From Cercophora sp. LCS_1 (lineage: Eukaryota; Ascomycota; Sordariomycetes; Sordariales; Lasiosphaeriaceae), in the NCBI GenBank assembly GCA_036250225.1, contig JAPZLL010000027.1, positions 248,001 to 312,000 on the forward strand: a stretch of DNA of 64,000 nt, in the 5' to 3' direction. A program made the position numbers and the translations under genes. Of this stretch, positions 1 to 13,498 are shown piece by piece (within the stretch, counting starts at the first letter, position 1; each line of letters starts with the position of its first letter). Below the pieces are notes generated by a model. That model searched no databases. It worked only from the letters and a program-made list of their open reading frames with translations, and was not told the DNA's origin.

Positions 1-1982
1 AAGTCAAGTGGCCGCCACCGCTGGGCCAGAGGTTGCGGCGCTCGGCGATGGCGATGACAAGGAGAAGAGGTAGATTGAGGAACCGGACCCAGAAGACGTG
101 GATTTTATGAAACCAACGGGGGGAGACGAAGAACTTAAGAGGGACGAGGAAAAATATGGCGAGGAGGTTGAAGGGCGGTTGGTAGGCAAAAATGGCATCG
201 CCTTTGACGCCCTCGAGCGTGAGAACGGTCCGACGGTAGGCAATCTCGGCGTTGGAGTCGGAAGCGATCTTGCTAAAGGTCGTCGAAAGCATCGATACTA
301 AAATTGTGAGGAAGAGGGTGTTTCCGAGGAAGGCGAATGTCACCATGAGAGCTGGGCCAAGTATTTGGTGGAACTCGGTCTGTCAAGATCGTCAGTAACA
401 GCGTTATAGGGGACAAAAGGGTTACAAACCGAATAGTGAATGCCTGATCCATCCAGACCAAACCAAATGTATATCATCCACTTGCTGATGGTGAAAGCAG
501 GGAACTCGCCGTTACCAAGCCAGAGTAGCGAAAGCAAGAAGCCGAAGAAACACCAAGCAGCCAGAGCCGTCAGCATTGCAAAATCCGACATCATGGAGCG
601 AAGCGACAGGAAGAGCATGTTGTCAGAAAGCAGGTTAAAGGCCAGTCGGGGGATGAGTACCGGAGCTCCCATAGCCAGCACGTCGAGAGCCTGCTGACCA
701 AAATAGACCTTGTTACTCTGCCAGCCGTATAACCTGATTAAAAGATATATCCAGTATATGGCGGCAAATGTCACATCGAGGAATGACCATAGGTTTTGTG
801 TGTAAACACGCCTTCCAGCACGTCAGTATCGTGGCGGACAAGTCTCTCAACGTGGGCAACTTACCACCCATGCTCCAATATCGTGGCAAATTGATCCAAC
901 ACCCAACCAAGAGCATATACAGCGAAACATATTTCCAAAATACTGATGGTCGTTGGGTCTCTCTCGGCCATAAAAGCAAGATAGAGTCCCAAAAGAGTAA
1001 CAAACTGTATGATCTCTAGAATGTTTCGCGTCCTCGGGACCACGAGTCGGTACTGGTTCAACAGGGGGGCCTCGCGCGGCTCATACAGCGATATTGGGCG
1101 CTGCTTATAATGATCCGAGATGAGGTCCATGTAGATGGAGGGAGTATAAATGACCCGGCCCACGTAGATGGCATCGACCCTGTATAAAGTCAGCAAGTTT
1201 TCACACCCATACATCATCCCCTTCCACACTTACACTTTCTGACAAGACGTTGAGCTCAGAAAATGCCTGCTTTCACTAAGAACAGCAACCTCCAAAGCTG
1301 GGAGCGTCTTGTTGAGCGAGAGTGAACCCTGAACCTCGCGACGAACCTCCTCCGGCGCATTCTGGAATGGCTCAAACCCGGCGATAAGGATATGCGCAAG
1401 AACCATAAGGTTCCGCGATCCCTCATTATCCTCGTTGAACCGCCTTAGAATACGAGTGGCAACCAGCTCGCAGAGCATCGCCCTCGTATAGTTGACATTT
1501 TGGCGATTTTTGAGATGAGCCTGTTCGTTCAAGAACTGCGCCCGGTTCACCAAAAGACAATAAACTGGCAGAGAGTCAGTTTTTAACTTGAGAGATAACA
1601 GAAACGAAGGCCGGCACCCACCAATGGATATGTCATCCTGCTCGTAGAACTTATCGACAAGAGGCCGCACCACCGAGACATTGATGCGCATGTCCCGCAG
1701 CTGATCCAAGCTCAGGTAGTCCTCGACGACCGAGATGATGTCGCGACGAATCCGATGAATATTCGTGTAGACGGGCAGTTGCGAGTGAACGCTGGCATAG
1801 CAGCTAAAGACCTCGCGGTCGAGCTCATGGCTGAACGTGACACGGTGAGGAAGTAACGGTCTACGCTCCGGTTCCTCGATGCGAAGCGACCGTGACCGCC
1901 CCGGCCCCGGGGGCCGTCGTTCGGCGGGCCGATCCCCCATGGAATGGGAATGCTCCCTCCCGCACGCACACCGGGTCGCCAA
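1..1982 (-). CDS. yvc1: Yvc1-like vacuolar TRP calcium channel (partial, 3' end beyond window)
   Basis: Predicted TRP-family cation channel of the vacuolar membrane that releases stored Ca2+ to the cytosol. The model has five exons in view: 1622-1982, 1234-1564, 865-1179, 430-811 and 379 down to the window edge. The four introns are 50-57 nt with GT-AG ends, and the frame stays open for about 589 residues. A cytosolic N-terminal part (HRIRRDIISVVEDYLS, LVATRILRRF) is followed by hydrophobic segments such as FVTLLGLYLAF, FAAIYWIYLLIRLYG, WCFFGFLLSLLW and VTFAFLGNTLFLTILVSML, as in fungal Yvc1. The last visible residues (FHKIHVFWVRF) follow the final membrane segments; the cytosolic tail lies outside. 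The start at 1982 is the first ATG; a second at 1937 (MGDRPAERR) is an alternative. Family call is by recognition of the conserved blocks; splice sites are inferred. Confidence 0.88.
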
Positions 1983-3212
1983 GATGTGCTCGATTTGGAA
2001 ACGCGGTTCTGGGTCCCCCGATGCGCGCGCGCGCGCGTGTGTGTGTGTGTCTCGCTACGACCGGTATCCCAGCTTCAGCGCTGTTACCTTCTGAATTTCT
2101 GGTACGTAAAGTGCCCAATGACGTGATTGTTGCAGCACTTAGACGACGCCGAAAGTGATAAAACCGGCAAGGTGGACCGGTGCGCGCGTTGCGATCTGAA
2201 CTGAAATTCGGAATGGTGCTAAATCCTAGGGTTGTGTTGACATGATATCATGCTTCCAAATTTGAAGGGTTGAAATGAGACTCGGGAATTTTGATGACGG
2301 GTGCAAGAAGGTCCCTTTGACACCGCGGTTTCGGGTCCTTGGAGCTTGGTACTCCTGCCCCGCTTCCCAAGAACAATGGACCCCAGCTTTCAGAATAAGG
2401 TATCACGGCTGAGCCAGCTGTCCCCCACGCTGATATGGCGAGTCTCTATTGCACGGGTATGCACGGTAAATGCCTATCTCATTCTGCGCTGGGGATGGTT
2501 GGCTGCGTGTGATGGAGATGGATGGACGGGAAGCGTGCATACAGGCTCACCCAGTGAGAGCTTGCCTTATCTGAGCTGAGGCCGCCCGAAACAACTACTG
2601 CCGACAAATCGAGACACCCTCGTGCTTGTCTAGGATTTGTTTGTATGAGAGATATACAATATATCGGAAGCTTAGCTGGATGGTGGTGTCAAAGTGCAAC
2701 AGTGGCGTCGGTGTTTGCATCGTCACTCCTTGGCAGCTCTGCGTCGATCGAGATCAGACGACCTGAGCTCTGGACTCACGACGAACAGTAGCATGAGTAG
2801 GACTAGTCGACCGTCGTTTACAACTAGAACCTGGCGCTCAAGACGTTGTCCTGAATTCCAAGTATGGCAAGCTGACTGCTTCTTTGTGCGTGCTGCTATC
2901 TGCGGTTCCTCTGAGCACAAGCTGGAAGCCATGGTGCAATTCCAACTTCCATGTGGAGCATTGAGGAACGACGTCATGGGAAACTTTAGGTATCAAGCTG
3001 ATCCTAGTACGAGCAAAATTTCACCTCAAGCTCGTATAACCAAACACTTGCTGTTGCTGCACAACTTTACGGGCCAGCTGAGAGTTTCGCGATAAATTGC
3101 ACTGGAAGGCCAACACCCGCACCGTTTCGTTTCGACAAGTTAGAAGGTCTTATTGGCTAATTCACAGGGTGTATGGACACAGGTACAACAAAAGGGAATC
3201 CCGCTTGCAAGT
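1983..3212. other. Intergenic region with GC/GT dinucleotide tract
   Basis: No supported gene. It holds the promoter of the Yvc1-like gene and the 3' flank of ATP4. A simple alternating GC then GT tract lies at about 2022-2050, just upstream of the channel start. The short open frames here have no recognisable protein content. Confidence 0.7.
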
Positions 3213-4152
3213 CTAGATCGTATGCTTATTGAGCCTTGCTGGAGACGATTCCTGCGCCACGTTAGCTGTTATCCTCATGAGGGACTGGAAGAACCTACTC
3301 TCAACGTCCGCCACGCTCTGCTGGAGGATCTGCTGCAGGACCTTGGGGTTCTCCAACTCCTTCTGCACCTTGGCAATAATGCTCTGGGCGAGCTCCTTCT
3401 GTTGTCGCTGCTTGACCTGGCCCTCGTAACGCACCCACGAATCCAGGACAGACTTGGCCTCGGCAGCCAAGGCAGTCTTCTGCTCGAGCTCGTACGCCTG
3501 AGCCTCGAGCTTGGCGGTTTCCTGTTCAGAGCGCGATATCAGCGTCTATGTCCCCGTCGCCGGAGCGTCCGGAAACCACCGCCTCAAACCTACCTTGGAG
3601 ACCTCGAAGAGGGCCTTGGTGATGTCAATGACCTCGGTCATCTGCTTGACATCCTCGATGCGGTTCTTGACGGCCTGCGTGTGGTCGGCGCGCGCCGAGT
3701 TGAGGATGCCCTTGATCTTTGCCGCCTGCGCATCGGCCCACTCCGAGTACATGGGGCCACCGAACTTGATCAAAGCGCCCCAGACGCTGAGAAGGCAGAA
3801 GGCAACAACCGTCTCCTCGTTCATAACGTAGTACTCGTTGCTGATGGCGTAGACCGAGACACCGGCGGCCGACGAGAGGATAGCCGTCTTGGAGACCAGG
3901 CTGCTACCGGGGAGCGCATCGATGATAGACTGCGCCTTGGACTTGGGGTCCTGGGCCGGGACACCCGAAGACTGGCGGCTCGATGTGAGGGACGTGATGG
4001 CAGGGACGACGCGAGGAGCGATGGTCGGTCGCAGGCGGGCGGCCCCTGTGCGAGGTCATGGTTAGCGATTGAGGACCCAATTGACGCCATCTTTCTCGCC
4101 CGTAGCTTTCAAAGCACTCACCGACAGCAGTTCTCGCCAAACGGGACGCCAT
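3213..4152 (-). CDS. atp4: ATP synthase subunit 4 (subunit b), mitochondrial F1Fo peripheral stalk
   Basis: Subunit b of mitochondrial F1Fo-ATP synthase, part of the peripheral stalk that holds F1 against rotation. Model: exons 4122-4152, 3594-4045 and 3213-3521, with introns of 76 and 72 nt, giving 263 residues. The N terminus (MASRLARTAVGAARLRPT) is basic and lacks acidic residues, as expected for a matrix targeting peptide. Two hydrophobic stretches follow (including ETVVAFCLLSVWGALIKFGG), then a long charged helix (WADAQAAKIKGILNSARADH to QRQQKELAQSIIAKVQKEL) typical of the stalk. The ending RITANVAQESSPARLNKHTI fits fungal Atp4. The gene is divergent from the Noc4 gene with 198 bp between starts. 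Confidence 0.93.
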
Positions 4153-4350
4153 TGTGAAATGTGGGGGATCGGGTTGTTGACTTCTCGACCTTTGCAGTAG
4201 CTTCAGAGCGAATTGAGGTTTTAACGGAATGCGTTGGCCCGGGTGTTTGCCGATTTACATCACGTGCTCCAGCAGGTGATGTTCTGAACTCCTATCGGTT
4301 TTCGCCAAGCCTTTGAGAACATCGATAAGATCTGCCCCACTTAAATTTTG
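4153..4350. promoter_or_regulatory. Bidirectional promoter between ATP4 and NOC4
   Basis: Only 198 bp separate the two divergent start codons, so both genes must share this promoter. It contains an ATCACGTGCT E-box-like site near 4259-4268. No TATA element is obvious. Regulation is inferred from position only. Confidence 0.55.
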
Positions 4351-6156
4351 ATGTCGAACCCAAGCGCGGATTCTGGAGCAATTGCCGTCAATTCAAGACA
4401 AAACCGAAATCGAGTCGCCGCCAACATGCCCGGAACTGTTAAAGAGGCCGCATCGAAGAGAAAACGCCAGGAGAATGGGGAGCAGGTGAAGAAGCGGAGG
4501 AAATCAGGCGGGGACGAGTCGGCCGAGGCATTGTCGCAAATCCAGAAGCTCGAAGCCGAAGTCATTGAATCCAAGAAGCACTACAACAATCTCGTCACTC
4601 TGATCGCTCTCGCCAAGGGACAAGATGGCGACAGAAATACGGCAATGGTGGCGGCAGAGTCGCTTTGTCGAGTCTTCATCCACCTACTCGTCAACGGCAA
4701 GCTCGTGAAGAAGCAGGATGTTTCGGAGAAGGACGCAACAGTGAGGACATGGCTCTGGGAGCGATTAAACGAATACCACACCTTCCTTTTCTCAATGCTT
4801 GGAAGTGAGGCCTCGGCAATAAAAGCCATGATGTTGATCATGGTGCTGCTCAAGGAGGAAGCTTTCCACATGAGTGGGAGGGAGGAGGCTCAATTTCCCC
4901 GGAACTTTTTTGGCGAATTTATTGTCCGCGTCTTCGTGTCGAAGGTTGAGCAGCTGAGGGAGCAGTTTTGCGAACAGTTCGTTGCCGAGTTCGACGATAT
5001 CAGGTTTTACACACTGCAAATCATCAGGTCGGTCATTGCTGTTGGGCGACGGGGTAACGATTGGGCGTTAGCTGACAGAATTGACAGCGAATACTTCCGC
5101 GAGGCCGAACATTCAGTAGATATTGCTTTTCGGGACAATGTTTTCGACCTTCTCGTTGGGATGGACGACGTTCCCGAGGAATTGGAAAGCTTCTACATCG
5201 AAGCGCCAAAGAAAAGGAAGCATCCACTCAACTCAATATCACAGCACAAGAAGCAGGTGCAGGAGGCGTGGCTTGCGGTGATGGCAGCAGGCCTCTCGAA
5301 AGAGCAAAGGAAGAAGGTCCTGGAGATTATGGCAACGTCGATTGCGCCTTGGTTCACGAAACCAGAGCTTCTGATGGACTTTCTCACTGACTGCTATAAC
5401 GCGGGCGGCTCAACGTCCCTCCTCGCTCTCTCTGGTGTGTTCTACCTGATTCAGGAGAGGAACCTGGACTACCCGTCTTTCTACACAAAACTGTATTCCC
5501 TGCTCGACGCCGATATCTTGCACTCCAAACACCGGTCTCGTTTCTTCCGGTTGATGGACACCTTTTTGGCATCCTCCCATCTGCCGGCTGTCCTCGTGGC
5601 AAGTTTCATCAAGCGTCTGGCCCGTCTGGCGCTCAACGCGCCACCAAGCGCTATTGTCGCCATTGTCCCCTGGTTCTACAACGTCTTCAAGAAGCACCCT
5701 CTCTGCACTTTTATGATGCATCGTGTGCCGCGGACGAAAGAGGAACGGGATCTGTTGGAGAGCGAAGGCCTTGGTGACCCCTTCATACCAGACGAGGAGG
5801 ACCCTATGAAGACGAACGCGATCGACAGCTGCATCTGGGAGATTGTGCAGCTGCAGTCACATTACCATCCGAACGTTGCAACAATTGCGAAGATTGTTTC
5901 GGAGCAGTTTACCAAGCAGTCATACGGGTTGGAGGATTTCTTGGACCATTCGTATGGAAGTGTGAGTATTCCGCGCGGTTTCAATGCATTATATGAGCTA
6001 ACAGCTTCATAGCTTCTCGACGCAGAAATGTCCAAGGAGGTCAAGAAGCCACCTGTTGTGGAGTTCATGATACCCAAGAGGATATTCACTAAAGCTGATT
6101 CAACGGAAGACAAGGATGGCCTTCTCGTTAGCTTATGGGACTTTACGGCTGCATAG
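4351..6156 (+). CDS. noc4: Noc4, nucleolar complex protein for small-subunit ribosome biogenesis
   Basis: Noc4 partners Nop14 in the nucleolus and is needed for 40S subunit maturation. The true start is the ATG at 4351 (MSNPSADSG). Exon 1 runs to 5961; a 51-nt intron (GTGAGT to CATAG) joins it to 6013-6156, which adds LLDAEMSKEVKKPP and ends in WDFTAA, for 584 residues in total. The N terminus is rich in Lys/Arg (SKRKRQENGEQVKKRRKSGG), suiting nucleolar targeting. The C-terminal half carries the CBF/Mak21-family core: LSGVFYLIQERNLDYPSFYT, LLDADILHSKHRSRFFRLMD, SFIKRLARLALNAPPSAIV and FKKHPLC. The length is close to the 552 residues of yeast Noc4. Confidence 0.93.
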
Positions 6157-7444
6157 AGCAGTTAGACTCTCATTGGAATACAGCCCTTATTGATGATACC
6201 CCTGAATCAAGCTTGACATGCCCACGTGGTGTCTCTTTCCTAAACAAACCCCGAGACAGACCTTACCGGAAAACTCCGAACTCCAGGCACGAACGGAGAC
6301 GGGGGATATACTCTGAACCACAGACCCGCACCTGGCTGCACCAACGGGGCGGGGCCGTGTTATCTTGCCGGGTGAGACCACACGAGATTCATGGGTCGAT
6401 TGCAACAATGCAAGGCGTCTTTCCGAACGGTCCCACGGCAATACCGGTGCAACTGCTACCTCCCCTGCCCGGTGACCGGTGACTGCCTACAAGATGCCTT
6501 GATGCCCCCTTTTTCCATTTGCCAAGACTGGCTTGAGGTGACGTCCCTCCATCCTCTCTCCCCAGTGTCTTGGCCTGGTTCACGAGGTTTGGTTACCTAT
6601 GGCTACACTTCGATGGGCGCGGTGGATCTAGATCGCCAAGCTTGTTTACTTGATTGGTGATCGGAGGGAGGTGATAGTTTGTGGCTAATTGAAACTCTTC
6701 TTGGGATCGTTTGAGGGTGGGTTACTTGCGGGGGAGGTAACGATGTGGTTTGGGTCGTGGCTTGCTTGCTTCCCTCTAGGAACGAGGGCAACAGGGGTGA
6801 GGGTATATTTGTGATATGGCTGTCCGGGAGGTACTATTTCGGCGGTGGTTCCTGGATGTTGTCTCGTGTTTTGGGGCTTGGGTTTGACGGGGATGGCGAT
6901 ATCGAAAACTGGACACGGCAGAGACTGGATTTAGGTTGACACGGAGCACTGAATGAGGCGTAAACTCACTCAAGAGACGTGATATGTTTACGAGGTTTGT
7001 GGCGGTAGACGTTCTCTCTAATACTCCCTGTGGATTCCGGGAGAGGATTCTCTTGCTCGCTCACAACCGTCGAAGCGCGGATGGTGGACTCCAGGCGCTC
7101 TGTCAAGGTAGACCTCTACCGCGGGATGCCGGTGGAATCGAATGCCTTCACTCTCCGGACATCAAGACCAAGTTCCCTCCACATCATATCCCATAACTCA
7201 CACCACATCTGGTCCTAAACAAGCTATATCAGTCAACAACCTCGTCATGTCAACATCGTTCACATGCAAAGTGCAAACACATCTACAAGAAAGTGAGGCA
7301 TGCTTGCCACTCCTGCCTGAATCCCTTCGTCAAACAGTTCCACAAAGTTTACAAAGTTCAAGTGTGACATAATACAAAAACCAAACCAAACCAAACTTCG
7401 GACCCTGAGGAGGCTGACTCCTTTGCCTTCCCTTCCAGGCTTCC

Positions 7445-7476
<32 letters not shown>

Positions 7477-7498
7477 GACAAGCAAGCAAGCAAGCAAG
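7445..7498. repeat. Compound microsatellite (AGAC)n then (AAGC)n
   Basis: About eight uninterrupted AGAC units run from 7445 to 7476, followed after a GACA junction by about four AGCA units to 7498. Seen directly. It lies in noncoding DNA. Confidence 0.9.
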
Positions 7499-10400
7499 TA
7501 TGGGGGCGTGAAAACAATCCACCCGATCGAGATCCATGGTCAATGTACCTTACGTTAACCCGTAGTCCCGTAGCGGTGAAGTCGCTCGCAAGACTCCCTT
7601 AGTAGCGGTGAGCCGCGCGTTGATGCCTGGCTCCTACCTACTCTACTATTTTTTTTCCCCTTTTGATACGGCCCATAAGCAGGGTAGTGTTTGAGAATCA
7701 CCCGAGTGGATCGATTCTGTCTACAGGCCCCATACAAGCCTCCATTCACCGCAAGGAGACGATACCGAATCTCGGCCGCTCTACAGCATCATCGGGATTC
7801 TCACATGTTCTAGTCTGAAAAATGGTGCATGGGCAGCCATCATCTTGGCGTCAATTCTCCGATGGTTGGCTTATTCACATCCTGTGTCCTCACTTACGCC
7901 CCTGCAGGGGGTGCCTGGAGTGTGCATGTCCCAGGAAGGGGGGATGGCTTGTGACCTGCGTGCAACGACCATGAGAAAGAAGAGTTCGAGTTGGACGCCT
8001 GGTGTTGAGGCTGTGTGGGAGCCACGTTTTACTTTATTTTGGTGGTTACATACCAAGGGAGAGGAGGCGAAGCGCAACGGTCATCATTACAGCCAACAAT
8101 TTTTTTTTTTTTTACAAGTCCGACGGTTTCCCACAATTCCACTATAGCCTTGGCATAGGCAGCTTGGAAACATGAGCCAAGGAAAACAAATCCGATGTTG
8201 TCTCGAGTGGCTTGTGCGTGAAGGACCCGGTGTGAAGTCCGATCTGGCGGTGAGCGAAAGGGGGCTCGGCGGATTCCCGTTCCTGACATGGGAGCGGAAC
8301 CAACCCACATTATGGGTCGGGCTGTGCATTAGAGAATTGGAGCCCAATCGTGATTTTCCCCTTTGAGGCAGTCATTCGAAATCGAGAGAGCCTTTACCAA
8401 ACCCTAACCCACCTCTTGATTGTGTTGTGAGAGGTGTGAGAGCGGACGACAGTATGACTCACTCACTTTGCGCAAACCTCAAGATGTCTGCCATCACACC
8501 CAGACAAGCACATATAGGGATCCACAAAGTTGGATCAGGGAGATCCTGATGTTCAACTCAAACATCGCCGTCGTCCCGGAGTTCAGGCATGAGGCATGGC
8601 CCTGCCGATGTGTGTCCGCCTCGAAGGCGATTGTCAATGAAAGAAAGACAGCTCAAACCAGACTCCTGGATCAGGCACTCAAGTCCCGTCCCCGTATGCG
8701 GAGGACTTCGGGCATTACTTTGCATCCGTCCTACAGTGCAAAACATGACAGACGCAAAGGCACAAGGGCGGGTCACCTTGTGTCACCAGATGGAGAAAGC
8801 AGCACCTTGTGCTCGCGCTTCCCTATCTGTGCCTCCACTATTCCGCCTTGCTATGAAGAAGGGGCTGCTGCTTGCATGCTTGAAAACGGGGCACTTGCCC
8901 GCCGTCCGAGATATTGTTGTGCGAACCTCCCGAGGCACGACAGCTTGTGTGTTGCAGAGTCTTGCTCATCTGAGCACAACGAGCGTCGTGATAACGTTGA
9001 GAACCGCGAGTGGATCAAGGCTGCACTGCATATCGCAGCCCAAAATAACTGGCTCTAACGGTCCGGGGAAGATGATCCGCTTGCAGCCGGGGATGGAGCC
9101 AGTGGGCGAGCTGAATCTATCGGAGTTGGAGGCCGTTGGGCAGTAAACCTGCCAGTCTGTTTGATGCACTTGCCAGCCCTTCAGATCGATCCGACGATCT
9201 GACTCGGCCACATATCCACGCCCATCGCCAGGCGTCAAGCCGCTCGTCATGTATGCAAGAGATATATGACGGGCCGCGTTTGAGCATGGAGACTGCCCAT
9301 GCCCCGCCAGCAATTCTTTTGGCGCGCCAGGCGTACAAGATGGGATTGGATGGGCCGCTTGTGGTTGTGGCTAGTGCAGACCGAGACATGTGAATCGTCG
9401 ATGCAGAGCTCAGCGTGGACAGGACACAACAAGCTGGAATTACCAAACATCGTTGGGTGTGTTTGGCGTTTCGCCCGAGGGGTAGACGGCAACCCAGAGT
9501 TCCGGGAAATGCGGCGACAGCGTGGCTGAGCAGCCTGTAGGAGTCCAAAGGTGCCGGGACTGCATGGCCGCCCCGGAAACTGATTGGCGGTGGCCTGTGT
9601 CGCCTCGAATCTGTCGGGTCGTTTCAACGGGTCTGTCAGAAATGCCCTGTCCCACGAGGCTCGCCGTCGGAAGATGGTGTCCTCCCAGACCATGGCAGCA
9701 TTGAACTCATCAACAATAGCATCAACAATCCTGCCTGGCGGGAAGCAGCGCCCGGGTGAAGCAAACAAGCCCGGGGCAGAGACTCGGCCGGGTTCATCGA
9801 GTGAGCGATCACCGAACACCACCGGAAAGGCGAGCTGGAGGTGTTGCTGCTCCTTGGTCTCTCCCAGTCTGGTCAATTGATCCTCGAACTGAAAGTCAGT
9901 CAGCTGCTCATCGGTTTATCGGCTAGTTGAAAGTAAGCTGAGCTGTTCTCGGCATTATTGGCCGTGTCTCTCAGTCGTGAGGGTAAAGAGCGAATCCGGA
10001 GAGTGCCCGCCTTGAGTGCCCCTGAGCCGTCACGGAACCCCTGGTCAACGCCGCAAAGTCGCGGATAGTTCGTGACCGGCTGCAATGGGCAGACGCGTTT
10101 GGTCGCGTAGCGTATCAGAACCGGAAACACACCGACACTTTGCGTTGGGTTGGGTACAGACGACGGATCCTGTTGCGCTTTGTTTGGGCCCATTTGCGCG
10201 GGCCTCAGAATATGCGGCCATCATGCCTAGGCACGCGCACTGGAGCTCGGCAGGCAGATCGTCGCGCGCCGTGAATGGTCGGAGCTGCAGAAGCTCCGTC
10301 CAAGAGTGTATCTATCCCCAGAGTGAATACGGAGGTGGGGTCGTGAAGACGGTCGACGCGCTGCAACCAGCCACCGCATTTTCTTGTCGGTCCGGTGATT

Positions 10401-13023
10401 GATGTGACCGGCGCGGCGATGGTGATGGTCTCGAATACGGACGGCAAAATCAGAAAAGGGAAAAGAAAAACAATCGCCGACGCGATGTCTGGCATCCGAC
10501 GATGCGGGCCGCTTTAGTTCAGGCGGCGAAAGGGAGACGGCCTCGGCTGAAAAAGCGCACTGAAGGCACAGTCCCAGCCCTGAAGCTTGTCGCTGTTCAA
10601 GAAGGGAAGGAGGGCAGTGTCATGTGATCCCCACCGTTATCACTCAGAAAAGGAAAGTGCCGTTCGAACCAGAAAGCGGAACCAGATGGCAGAACCCGTT
10701 GGCTTCTAGGTTGCACCCACTCAATTTTCTTCTAGAAGGCGTAGTTTTACCGTAGCCCCTCAATTCTCCGGAATGCCACTTTTAGATTTTTGGAAATCGT
10801 GCAGTATCTCCATATTTCAGATAGACATTCCCTCAGACGGAAGAGTGTTGGTGTGATGGGCTTGGTGGACGACTTTTTTTTTTAGGGCTCGAGTGTCAAT
10901 CTGGAAACCAAAACGTCCTTTCACACGGAAACCTGGAAACTGCCCTCAGCCGACCGGTCTGCGGCAGCTTGCACCTTCCACTGGAAAGCGTTCAGGCTGG
11001 ACCGCCCGGAAAACGCGATCAAAGATGATTGGGACGGGGAAGCTGGCGTCTCGCTTCCAGGTTCCCGCAGCTGCTTGGTTTCCACTTCCTGCACCGTCTT
11101 CCCACTCACCCAGTTTCTCATTGCGCAGCAACGAACGGAATCCTGCTCAGCTCAGTCGGCAATGCTCCGCCGTTGGTCCCAGGTCGTCCTGTGTCTGCAT
11201 CTGCGATTCCTCGGTCTAAAAAAACGGCGGCCCCCATTGAAGATGACGAGAACAGCTGCGCAGGATGCCTAGCATGCGCAGAAACGTGAGTGCGCGAGCG
11301 AGAGGGATGGATGAGGGTCGTGTCGACGGGTAGGCGTCCTGCCACCGATGACGAAATGGGTGGTGAGCTGCAAACAAGATCACATTTCACAGATCGCCTG
11401 CTGTCGGAGACGACGACATTTCGCTCAACTCGGCAGCATCTTCATGGCAGCTGGTCTGGTCTGGCCGGCCGCGGCGGGGGTTCGTATTTGCTAAGACAAA
11501 CCGCGCATGCTGCTCTCAGTCGTCAACACTTGCAAGTTCAGGTCGCCTGGTTACAGTCTCCCACCCCACACTGCCGTTGAGCAATAGGAAGCCAGCGCAA
11601 GAGCAGAGTGGTGGTGGTGGCTGCGCCGGCGCCGCGGAGACTGGTGCTAAAACGGGGATCTCACGGGGGCTTCAGTTGCTTCAGTTGTTCACGGGTTCGA
11701 GCAGACCCTGGCAAGCCCATGTCTTGGGTGTGGGAGCTGCGTGCCAGTCCTTGGCAGCCACTGGGCGAGGAATGTCGTCTTTGGGCATCAACGCAAGGCC
11801 GTCTCTGCCCAACCCACACTCGGGGCGGCAGCACTCGTTCGCCCAGGCCCAATCACGGGGCAAGCTTTTGTTCCCAGCGTCCGGCATCTCGTCGCGCTGC
11901 CCTCCGCTGCCCTCTGATGCCGGTCGCGTCCCTCGCAGTTGGTCCATGGCGAGCGTCTCTCGCCCTGCCTTGCCGGACTGGGCCACTCGCCTTCGGCAAC
12001 GCCCCCCTTCGTCGAAAGAGCAAGCAAACCAAAGGACTGTAAGGACCTCCCACAGCCGGTGACCACCCGATCGCTCATTCGATCTCGGATGCGACCACCG
12101 TCTCCAGGGTTAAAGGTTACCGCCTGGGCGAGACCAGCCTACTCCTCTTTTGGGGAAGACCCTCGAGCCAAGTGCCCGTCTTGTCCAGTTAACCCTAGCC
12201 GAGCGAGGGTTTCTGGTGCCAGTTCCAGAATAGCTCTCCCGCCGTCTCCCGTTGCCGCATGTACCCCCGCTGTCACGCCAGGTCTCTCTTGAAGACGACG
12301 GCGACGAGAGCGCGAAGCCGTCGAGGCCGACTGCTATCTAGGGTTCTTCTGGCTGCGAGGGCATCTCCGCTACGCGCACGACGGAGGTCCCAGTCCCAAG
12401 CCGGCGACAAGAGTATCTTCGGCTGCGCTCACGGTAGGTATCTTGGCTTGTCCAACGCTCCTTCCGGGTCCATTGTGTCTCTGGGCGTTCAGGGAAGTAC
12501 TTTGCGACCCCGGTCTCCCGTCAATCGGACGGATCTCGCTGGTCGCACTCCTTGCCTGGGGCAGGCCTTCCATGCCCCCACCCCCCCTCCTCCGAAGAGG
12601 GCTCTCACGAAACTCCCACACTGAAGCAGAACCTCCTCGCAAAGTACCACCGGGTCTCGCTGCTGCAATTCCTAAAGCACCATTGGGCGCCGGTACGTAC
12701 CTCATCCTGCGCACTTCTCGGCCTGACCTCCCATGTCCTCGCTCCCATCGATTTGAATACATAATGAAGAAGGAGCCACCACCTCGTCTGCACACCCTCA
12801 CAATCATCATCATCATCATCACTGACATCTTGCGGTATCATATTACCAGGAGCAGCATTGAGACTGTTCACTGTGTGTTCTGCCATCATCGTTGTTATTA
12901 TTACACTCCTCTGGCTCGTTGCAGCTCTGCTTTACACACGCACACACATCCCACCACCGACACGCTTTGGTCTGATACCCCTCTCCAAAGACGGAAGATT
13001 CAGCACGGGTTGCACCAACAAGT

Positions 13024-13498
13024 GTGAGTGACATTTTTCTCCCACCTTTTCTCCCTTGCTCGCCAAACACTCCCCCGGCCTCCCGCTTCCCTCCGCCCCG
13101 GCTCCCAAGCTTCCCCCCCCCCCCACCAGCCGTCTTATCAACCCACTCTCCTCCAACTTCGCATCGCCTCCCCCTCTCCTGCCTGCTCTCCCTGCACGAC
13201 CTCTCTGAGGGAATATGTTGCTTGCTCTCCCGCGACGTCCGCCTTATTGATCTCCCATCACCAACTCCACCAACATTTATCATCTCGAGTTCAAGCCAAG
13301 TTGGCGAGCACTCGGCCCCCTGTTCACTGAAGAAAAACACCCCTTGCTCGGACCCCCCTGCCACCCCAAAATAAGAGCGGCGCCTTGGGACTCGCTCACC
13401 GCTCCCCCAGTCGGCCCAACCACAACGACTAACAAAGTCATACATAACAGACTGCCCGCACAGTTTGAAGCGCAAAATCTGCAATTTTTTTTTTGCAG
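13024..13498 (+). other. Probable 5'-UTR intron of the bZIP gene
   Basis: A strong donor (AAGT|GTGAGT) at 13024 and an acceptor after a T-rich tract (TTTTTTTTTGCAG) ending at 13498 bracket a 475-nt pyrimidine-rich segment. It ends 57 nt before the bZIP start codon. An intron in the 5' leader is the simplest reading; transcript data would settle it. Confidence 0.5.

Noticed and set aside
8399..8412. Telomere-like AAACCCTAACCCA
   Set aside because: A single short copy without tandem repeats; no sign of a telomere or interstitial array.
8420..9146. Two overlapping plus-strand frames of 212 and 185 codons
   Set aside because: They overlap in different frames with no motif, no splice-supported extension and no family resemblance.
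9247..9876. 209-codon minus-strand open frame
   Set aside because: Several overlapping frames are equally open here, there is no recognisable domain, and composition is like translated noncoding GC-rich DNA.
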